Assembly: GCF_027912455.1 (NCBI RefSeq)
Contig: NZ_CP115446.1
Location: 1,945,501-2,009,500 of the forward strand
Reading direction: 5' to 3'
DNA: 64,000 nt
Origin: Aurantiacibacter sp. MUD61
GTDB lineage: Bacteria > Pseudomonadota > Alphaproteobacteria > Sphingomonadales > Sphingomonadaceae
The notes beneath the pieces are model-generated. The model was given only the letters and a program-made list of their open reading frames with translations, did not search any database and had not been told where the DNA came from. The first letter of the stretch is position 1. Every line of letters starts with the position of its first letter. Shown here one piece after another: positions 26,612 to 32,355 of the stretch. The position numbers and the translations under genes are program-made.

Positions 26612-27421
26612 TTACTTCTTCGGCTTCGGCGCTGGTTGGCGCAGGCGGGAGCGGTGCGCGTCCATATCGAGGACTTCGCCGGGCGAATTGTCGTCCTCCT
26701 TCTGCAGCAGGCCGAGCCGCTTGGCGACTTCCTGATAGGCTTCGGCTTCACCGCCCAGGTCGCGGCGGAACCGGTCCTTGTCGAGCTTTTCACCGGTGTT
26801 GAAATCCCACAGGCGGCAATTGTCCGGGCTGATTTCGTCGGCGAGGATCACGCGGCTGAAATCGCCGTCGAAAATGCGGCCGAATTCCAGTTTGAAGTCG
26901 ACGAGGCGAATATCGATCGCGGCGAACATGCCGCACATGAAATCATTGATGCGGATCGCCATGGCGGCGATATCCTGCATCTCTTCATGGCTGGCCCAGT
27001 TGAACGCTGAAATGTGCTCTTCCGACACCAGCGGATCGCCCAGTGCATCGTCCTTCAGATAGTATTCGATGATGGTGTGCGGAAGCATCTCGCCCTCTTC
27101 GATGCCAAGGCGTTTCGAGATCGAACCGGCTGCAACATTGCGCACCACGACTTCCAGCGGAATGATTTCAACCTGCCGCACCAGCTGCTCGCGCATGTTC
27201 AGGCGGCGGATGAAATGGGTCGGAATGCCGAGGTGGGCGAGACGCGTAAATACATGCTCGCTGATGCGATTATTGATCACGCCTTTGCCGTTGATCGTGC
27301 CACGCTTTTCGGCGTTGAAGGCCGTCGCATCATCCTTGAAATACTGGATGATCGTGCCCGGTTCGGGGCCTTCATACAGGATCTTGGCCTTGCCTTCGTA
27401 GATCTGGCGGCGGCGGGACAT
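26612..27421 (-). CDS. purC: SAICAR synthetase
   Basis: ATP-dependent ligase joining CAIR and aspartate in purine synthesis. 269 residues. [59 protein letters not shown] and [16 protein letters not shown] are the diagnostic blocks. ATG at 27421 has GGAAAGG eight bases upstream. A strong terminator-like hairpin sits between its predicted promoter and the start codon, so expression may be attenuated. Confidence 0.97.
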   Translation of the reverse strand: MSRRRQIYEGKAKILYEGPEPGTIIQYFKDDATAFNAEKRGTINGKGVINNRISEHVFTRLAHLGIPTHFIRRLNMREQLVRQVEIIPLEVVVRNVAAGSISKRLGIEEGEMLPHTIIEYYLKDDALGDPLVSEEHISAFNWASHEEMQDIAAMAIRINDFMCGMFAAIDIRLVDFKLEFGRIFDGDFSRVILADEISPDNCRLWDFNTGEKLDKDRFRRDLGGEAEAYQEVAKRLGLLQKEDDNSPGEVLDMDAHRSRLRQPAPKPKK

Positions 27422-27441
27422 GGGCGATACCTTTCCAATGC

Positions 27442-27492
27442 AAAAAGCGAGCGCCCCGGCAGAGCAGAGCGGGTCTGCAAGGGCCGGGGCGC
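27442..27492 (-). promoter_or_regulatory. Terminator-like hairpin in the purC leader (candidate attenuator)
   Basis: On the minus strand GCGCCCCGGC (27492-27483) pairs perfectly with GCCGGGGCGC (27460-27451); inside, GCAGA (27478-27474) pairs with TCTGC (27468-27464). TCGC and then TTTTT (27446-27442) follow. The run of U ends 20 bases before the purC ATG and the hairpin begins about six bases after the predicted transcription start. No other minus-strand gene lies upstream that would need a terminator here. Confidence 0.72.
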
Positions 27493-27504
27493 GTTGATGA
27501 AGCT

Positions 27505-27533
27505 ACTATACACCGAAGGCGGGGTGAGGGCAA
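27505..27533 (-). promoter_or_regulatory. Predicted purC promoter
   Basis: On the minus strand TTGCCC (27533-27528) and TATAGT (27510-27505) are 17 bases apart, close to the sigma-70 consensus. Transcription would start near 27498, just before the leader hairpin. It is the only good match in the purC/flavoprotein divergent gap. Confidence 0.6.
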
Positions 27534-27602
27534 TTCTGCCTGACGCTTGCAACAGCGGGCGTAATCGTCCCTAGTATTCGCTGAGACGAACTGGAGTTTC
27601 GC

Positions 27603-29219
27603 ATGGAATCGATTGCCGCAGATTTGGAGACGATGCGCCGCGTTCCGCTGGCTGACGATCACGTGGACATGATCCGCGATATCGGGGTCGAGCGGACCTA
27701 TGACGCAGGCGACATGGTCGTCGAAGTCGGCGATCCGATGGACGAATTCGTTTACGTGCTCGACGGCGAAATCGAGGTCGTCGATCCCTGGTCTGATGAG
27801 CGGTTGCTCGAGGCATCGCTTGGACCCACGCAATTCATGGGCGAAATTGCATTCCTCAATCGCGGAAATTGGTTCCTGCCAATGCGTGCGGCGAAGGACA
27901 CCAGGGTGATCGCGGCACCCCGTGAGGCGATGCTGGAGCTGATGAGCCGCGTGCCAGAGCTTTCCGACCATGTGATCAGCGTGTTTGCTGCGCGCCGCCG
28001 TAAGCAATTTGAAATGCAGAATTCCTCGGTGAAGCTGATCGGCGCGGATCAGGATGCGGCAGTCCAGAAAGTCGAAAGCTTCCTGCGCCGCAACCGCATT
28101 CCATATGAAAGCTATGACCTGGATGGACGCGATGACGAAGCGATCGAGGTTTGTGAGCTGACCGGCCACTCGCCTGCCGTCATCATAGGTCAGAACGAGG
28201 TCATGGACGGCCCGACCCCGCGCAAGGTCGCGCAGCGCTTCGGCCTCGATCTCGATATGTGTTCCGAGACCATTTATGACGTTCTAATCGTTGGTGGCGG
28301 ACCCGGCGGTGTCGCGGCGGCGGTTTATGCCGGGGCCGAGGGGCTGTGTGCGTTGCTGATCGAGGACACGGCCATCGGCGGGCAGGCGGGCACATCGAGC
28401 CGGATCGAGAACTACCTTGGCTTTCCCACCGGCATTTCCGGCTCCGATCTGGTCTATCGCGGAGAAATCCAGGCCATGAAATTCGGCACACGCTTCGCGA
28501 TGCCGCGTCGGGTCGAAGGGCTGTCGCAGCGCGATGACGGGACGTTCTGCGTGTCGCTCGATGAAGGGACGGAAGTCTGCGCGCGCAGCGTGGTGGTGGC
28601 AACCGGCGTACAATATCGGCGCCTTCCGCTCGAAGGGCTGCGCGAACTCGAAGGGGCGGGCATCTATTACGCCGCAACCGATATGGAGGCGCGCTTTTGC
28701 CGCAACAGCGATGCAGTCGTGGTCGGCGGCGGCAATTCGGCCGGGCAGGCGGCAATGTATCTCAGCCGCACGGCCAACCACGTCCACTTGGTGGTAAGGG
28801 GCGACAGCCTCGCGAGTTCGATGAGCAGTTACCTCACTAGCCGGCTGGAGCATGATCCGAAGATCACCATTCACTACAACACCGAGGTGAGTGATCTGCA
28901 GGGCACCAATCGCCTGCGCGGCGTGACATTGGACACACCAGAAGGATCACAAGAGCTAAGCTGCGCTGCCATGTTCATCATGATTGGCGCTGCCCCGAAC
29001 ACCGATTGGTTGAGCGGCCATGTGAAGCTCGATGAGCGCGGGTTTGTATTGACCGGCGCTGGCAATGGCGGCGCGAGCCAGTACGAAACTTCCACACAAG
29101 GCATTTTCGCAATCGGCGATGTGCGATCGGGTTCGGTCAAGCGCGTGGCGAGCGCTGTGGGCGAGGGGTCAGTGGTGATCAGCGCCGCGTGGCAGCACGT
29201 GGCGAAACTGACCGATTAG
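27603..29219 (+). CDS. Cyclic-nucleotide-binding, thioredoxin-reductase-like flavoprotein
   Basis: 538 residues in three parts. Residues ~10-135 are a cyclic-nucleotide-binding domain (YDAGDMVVEVGDPMDEFVYV, LDGEIEVVD, FMGEIAFLNRG). Residues ~140-218 are a thioredoxin/glutaredoxin-like fold without a CxxC. Residues ~224-538 are a TrxB-like FAD/NADPH module (DVLIVGGGPGGVAAAVYA, AIGGQAGTSSRIENYLGFP, AVVVGGGNSAGQAAMYLS, GIFAIGDVRSGSVKRVASAV). The dithiol of true thioredoxin reductases should be near residue 357; here the sequence is YYAATDMEARFC, so the redox pair is lost. It may be an NAD(P)H oxidoreductase controlled by a nucleotide signal. ATG at 27603 follows CTGGAG. Confidence 0.9.
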   Translation: MESIAADLETMRRVPLADDHVDMIRDIGVERTYDAGDMVVEVGDPMDEFVYVLDGEIEVVDPWSDERLLEASLGPTQFMGEIAFLNRGNWFLPMRAAKDTRVIAAPREAMLELMSRVPELSDHVISVFAARRRKQFEMQNSSVKLIGADQDAAVQKVESFLRRNRIPYESYDLDGRDDEAIEVCELTGHSPAVIIGQNEVMDGPTPRKVAQRFGLDLDMCSETIYDVLIVGGGPGGVAAAVYAGAEGLCALLIEDTAIGGQAGTSSRIENYLGFPTGISGSDLVYRGEIQAMKFGTRFAMPRRVEGLSQRDDGTFCVSLDEGTEVCARSVVVATGVQYRRLPLEGLRELEGAGIYYAATDMEARFCRNSDAVVVGGGNSAGQAAMYLSRTANHVHLVVRGDSLASSMSSYLTSRLEHDPKITIHYNTEVSDLQGTNRLRGVTLDTPEGSQELSCAAMFIMIGAAPNTDWLSGHVKLDERGFVLTGAGNGGASQYETSTQGIFAIGDVRSGSVKRVASAVGEGSVVISAAWQHVAKLTD

Positions 29220-29224
29220 CAGGC

Positions 29225-29259
29225 AAAGAAAAAGGGCGCAGCGATTGCTCGCCGCGCCC
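29225..29259 (-). terminator. Intrinsic terminator of the 29283-29804 lipoprotein gene
   Basis: Minus-strand GGGCGCGGCGA (29259-29249) pairs with TCGCTGCGCCC (29244-29234) with one mismatch and a four-base loop, followed by TTTTTCTTT. It may also serve the convergent flavoprotein gene, but the T-run is on the lipoprotein side. Confidence 0.85.
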
Positions 29260-29282
29260 CGAATTCTTTCGATTGACTTGGA

Positions 29283-29804
29283 TCAGTCGGCCGGCGGAAC
29301 GTCTGCGACGTCTGCATAGAGGCCCTGTTCCACAATACCTTCGCGCACGTCTTCAGCGACTTCCGCGTTGTATTCCGAAACGGTCGAGATGACTTCGCCA
29401 TCCTTGTCGAGCAGCAGAGCAGGCTCGCCCGAACCGGTCGGTGCCATGCGGATGAACACAGGATCCGGATAGAGGTTGTTCGAAGCGCCGTTGCTGGCGT
29501 CGACAACACCGCCGATGATGCCGCCTGCGAGCAGGTTGCCGGCAACGCTGCCGCCGGTACGGCTCTGGATGTAGATAGTCACCGGCTCATAGCCAGCAGC
29601 GGTGAAAGTCACCATCGAATCGCTACCGCGGCGCATTTCGAAAGCGCAAGGCGTGGTGCAGGTCTGGCCTGCGAGCGTCTCAATGGTTGCGCCCGTCGGT
29701 TCGGATTCGAACTCGACCGGCTGGTTCGTGCCATTCAGCACAGTTGCACAGCCAGACAGGCTGATCGACGCGATCGCAATCGCGCTAGCGAACTTCAGAT
29801 TCAT
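29283..29804 (-). CDS. PEGA-like lipoprotein, function unknown
   Basis: 173 residues starting MNLKFASAIAIASISLSGCA; lipobox LSGC acylates Cys19. The following FESEPTGATIETLAGQTCTT then PCAFEMRRGSDSMVTFTAAG, YEPVTIYI resembles a PEGA-like surface domain with a likely disulfide. A Gly-rich hydrophobic stretch (GGSVAGNLLAGGIIGGVVDA) follows, then an acidic tail. ATG at 29804 is chosen because the signal peptide starts there; an upstream TTG at 29825 is less likely. A terminator follows. Cell-envelope location is likely; no enzymatic motif is seen. Confidence 0.82.
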   Translation of the reverse strand: MNLKFASAIAIASISLSGCATVLNGTNQPVEFESEPTGATIETLAGQTCTTPCAFEMRRGSDSMVTFTAAGYEPVTIYIQSRTGGSVAGNLLAGGIIGGVVDASNGASNNLYPDPVFIRMAPTGSGEPALLLDKDGEVISTVSEYNAEVAEDVREGIVEQGLYADVADVPPAD

Positions 29805-29999
29805 GATTGTTACGTCCCCGTCCAAAGATTTTTGGTTCGTTTCGATTGCAACAATTACCGACGGTGATCAAGCGCAAGCTGTGTGCAATTCACAAAATGT
29901 CGCTGTGATACAATTTGCGCCGAATCTTGGTGAGCTATGCAAGCGAACGCACGCCGCTCGACGAAGCGCGGGGATCATTATGATCTGGAAAATGGGAGA

Positions 30000-30074
30000 T
30001 GGTGCCCGGGGGCGGATTCGAACCACCGACACGACGATTTTCAGTCGTCTGCTCTACCCCTGAGCTACCCAGGC
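30000..30074 (-). tRNA. tRNA-Phe (anticodon GAA)
   Basis: Full cloverleaf on the minus strand: acceptor GCCTGGG pairs with CCCGGGC (one G-U), D-arm GCTC...GAGC, anticodon arm GACGA-CTGAAAA-TCGTC with anticodon GAA, T-arm GGTGG-TTCGAAT-CCGCC, discriminator A. The 3' CCA is encoded (30002-30000). It lies between the lipoprotein and yacG genes. Confidence 0.97.
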
Positions 30075-30164
30075 ATTCTCAGGCTGCGAGCTGCTTCATA
30101 GCTTGCTCGCGGTCAAGGGAAGCGCGCCTATGGCGAAGCGCGCGCCGCTTGGCAAGGGGGTAAT

Positions 30165-30329
30165 CTAATCTTCGCTCGCGATATCCTCAGGCACGGCCGG
30201 TTCGCCCGGCACGGCATAGCCATCGGTGAACCATTGGGCGAGGTCCTTGTCGCGGCAGCGCTCCGAACAGAACGGCGTGAATTCCTGAGTGCGCGGCTTT
30301 TTGCAGATGGGGCAGGGGCGTGTGCTCAT
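30165..30329 (-). CDS. yacG: DNA gyrase inhibitor YacG
   Basis: 54 residues: MSTRPCPICKKPRTQEFTPF followed by CSERCRDKDLAQWFTDGY and an acidic tail. The four cysteines (CPIC and CSERC) form the YacG zinc finger. Family knowledge: YacG binds gyrase B and blocks its activity. ATG overlaps the stop of the RNase E/G-like gene by four bases (ATGA), so it is the last gene of the infA-maf-RNase-yacG operon. Confidence 0.93.
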   Translation of the reverse strand: MSTRPCPICKKPRTQEFTPFCSERCRDKDLAQWFTDGYAVPGEPAVPEDIASED

Positions 30330-31309
30330 AATGGCACGAGTTGGGCGTGCGGGGCTTCGAGTGCAAGGGCGGGATCGGGTCGTGTCACCACTTCCTTTGC
30401 GGTTCGACGGGACAGCTCTGCCAGCCAATCCGGGGTCAACTTGGCAATCACGGCCCGATGCGCGGCCAGCTCTATCTTGCCTGCGCCAGTCAGGCGTTCC
30501 GCCTTTCGCAGCAGGAGCCGGGCCGCTGCGCCGCTGCGATCCCGCCCGATCCGTTGCAGGATGCTGGGCTGGCCTTGCGCGGCAACGATCTGGACAAAGC
30601 CAAAGCCGTTCATGGCCGTGCGTTCATGCGGCCAGCCCGCCAGGCATTCATCAAGCTTGGCGTCCACGGCTTTGCGGTTCGGCTTGTCCAGAGTTGGGAA
30701 GTCGATGCCGATATTGCCCGTGATCTGCAATCGTTTGAGGGTCCGCGCGATGACCGGCACGCCATTATGGAAAAGTGCTTCGGGATAATCGCGCAGATCC
30801 ACATCGATCAATGTCATGGCGGGCGTATCGCTGACAATCAGCGCGCCCCCGAGGAATTCGATATCGCCTGTCCATGCTTCGACGAAAATCTCGTTCCAGT
30901 CGGCCTCTCGCGGGAAAGCGGGAACCACGGTCGCATCGTCCCCGTCATTGGCGATCTGATACGCGAGCGCAGGGGCGGGTGTCGGCTCTTTCTCGGTATG
31001 GGTTGATTGCGCCCGCTTCAGCCTGCCGCGCTCGGCGATGGCTTCGCGTGTCACCTCTTGACGAACGCGCATGCCTTCGGTGGTTTCACGCGGCATCCGG
31101 CTGGCATAGGCCTCTTCGCCGTTACCAAAGCGAACGACCCCGTATTTGCGCCAAACACCGTGCGGTTTAAGCGCGATGACCTGTGCATCTTCGACCTGGC
31201 CGAGCGTGAGGCCACCTGGCCAATACAGCCGGGCGGCGACGATTTCTCCATCCTTCAACAGGACGGCGCGTTCTTCGCCAATTCCTTCTTCAACCAGCCA
31301 CTCAGCCAA
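30326..31309 (-). CDS. Compact RNase E/G-family protein
   Basis: 327 residues, much shorter than RNase G (about 490). The N-terminus keeps a reduced S1-like region (KYGVVRFGNGEEAYASRM), followed by a charged linker (about 95-115) and the DNase-I-like catalytic domain: MTLIDVDLRDYPEALFHNGV (Asp about 169) and GNIGIDFPTLDKPNRKAV (Asp about 203), which match the two metal-binding Asp of RNase E/G. The CPxCxGxG zinc link and the tetramerisation domain are missing. The start is TTG at 31309, inside an eight-base overlap with maf (TTGGCTGA). Likely an endoribonuclease, but activity is unproven. Confidence 0.82.
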   Translation of the reverse strand: MAEWLVEEGIGEERAVLLKDGEIVAARLYWPGGLTLGQVEDAQVIALKPHGVWRKYGVVRFGNGEEAYASRMPRETTEGMRVRQEVTREAIAERGRLKRAQSTHTEKEPTPAPALAYQIANDGDDATVVPAFPREADWNEIFVEAWTGDIEFLGGALIVSDTPAMTLIDVDLRDYPEALFHNGVPVIARTLKRLQITGNIGIDFPTLDKPNRKAVDAKLDECLAGWPHERTAMNGFGFVQIVAAQGQPSILQRIGRDRSGAAARLLLRKAERLTGAGKIELAAHRAVIAKLTPDWLAELSRRTAKEVVTRPDPALALEAPHAQLVPL

Positions 31310-31883
31310 GGTTGAAACCTGCGGCTTTTAGCAATGCCCGCGTCTCGAACAGCGGCAGTCCGACGACGCCCGAGTGGCTGCCCTGTATCCACGGGATTAG
31401 CGCCTCGGCCATGCCCTGGATGGCATAGCCGCCGGCTTTGCCTTCCCATTCACCGCTGGCGATATAGGCATCGATCTCCTCAGTGGAGAGGCGTTTGAAT
31501 CTGAGCTGCGTTTCGCTCAGCCGTTCGCGGACCGAGCCATCGGGCGCGGCGAGGACTATGGCGGAAAGGACGCGGTGGCGGCGTCCCGAAAGCAATTCGA
31601 GGCAGCGGCGCGCTGTCGCTTCGTCCTCGGCCTTGGGCAGGATGCGACGCCCGCAAGCCACGACCGTGTCACCCGCCAGCACGTGCGCGGCTCTACCGTC
31701 GACGGCAGCGGCTTTCTCACGCGACATGCGCAGCGCATAATCGCGCGGCAATTCGTCTTTCGCGGGAGTTTCATCGATGTCGGTGGGCGCAATCGCGTCG
31801 GGCTCGACACCAAGGCGTGCGAGCAGCTCCCGCCTACGCGGGCTGGCCGATGCGAGAACAAGCGTGGGGGCGGGCGTGCTCAT
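31302..31883 (-). CDS. maf: Maf-like nucleotide pyrophosphatase
   Basis: 193 residues. TLVLASASPRRRELLARLG is the hallmark N-terminus; AGDTVVACGRRILPK and the C-terminal GYAIQGMAEALIPWIQGSHS with VVGLPL complete the family signature. Hydrolyses non-canonical or excess NTPs to NMPs. The ATG at 31883 is ten bases after the infA stop. Coupled to the RNase E/G-like gene. Confidence 0.94.
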   Translation of the reverse strand: MSTPAPTLVLASASPRRRELLARLGVEPDAIAPTDIDETPAKDELPRDYALRMSREKAAAVDGRAAHVLAGDTVVACGRRILPKAEDEATARRCLELLSGRRHRVLSAIVLAAPDGSVRERLSETQLRFKRLSTEEIDAYIASGEWEGKAGGYAIQGMAEALIPWIQGSHSGVVGLPLFETRALLKAAGFNLG

Positions 31884-31893
31884 GCCCGGCTGC

Positions 31894-32148
31894 TTAGGAC
31901 GGGTTGTAGCCCGGAGGGCCACCGCGACCCGGCATAAAGCGGTACGTGATGCGCGCCTTCGTCAGATCGTAAGGCGTCAGTTCACACAGCACCTCGTCAC
32001 CCACCAGCACACGAATGCGGTTCTTGCGCATGCGTCCTGCGGTGTGTCCCAGCACTTCGTGGCCGTTTTCGAGCTCTACCCGGAACATCGCGTTGGGCAG
32101 CAGCTCTACTACCTTGCCGCGCATTTCGAGGAGTTCTTCTTTTGCCAT
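31894..32148 (-). CDS. infA: Translation initiation factor IF-1
   Basis: 84 residues, S1/OB fold. [40 protein letters not shown] and [20 protein letters not shown] are typical; the C-terminal GPPGYNPS tail is a common alphaproteobacterial extension. ATG at 32148 follows an AGGA. First gene of the infA-maf-RNase-yacG operon; it diverges from the TonB receptor gene across a 207-base gap in which I could not define a convincing promoter. Confidence 0.97.
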   Translation of the reverse strand: MAKEELLEMRGKVVELLPNAMFRVELENGHEVLGHTAGRMRKNRIRVLVGDEVLCELTPYDLTKARITYRFMPGRGGPPGYNPS

Positions 32149-32355
32149 TCAGTCCTGTATCCTTGCGTGAGGTTTAGAAAAATCTGTCGGGCGCGCATAG
32201 CGGCCTCCCTAGGAAAAGGAAAGGGTGCTGATGCGTGGGAACGCTTTGATGTTTTCAAGCCTTGTTCACTTAGTGCCAAATACCAGCTTGTAAAAATTCG
32301 GGTTCACGACCAATCCCGTGCCGGGCGGAAGTGGCTTGCACTCAATTATCAGGGA

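Noticed and set aside
27603-29219. True thioredoxin reductase
   Set aside because: The redox CxxC is missing at its normal place, so the simple name would mislead.
29973-29985. Palindrome GATCATTATGATC near tRNA-Phe
   Set aside because: Short, no T-run and not placed as an operator or terminator for a known start.
30000-30074. tRNA-Phe as an integration site
   Set aside because: No direct repeat of the tRNA 3' end, no integrase and no change in gene content around it.
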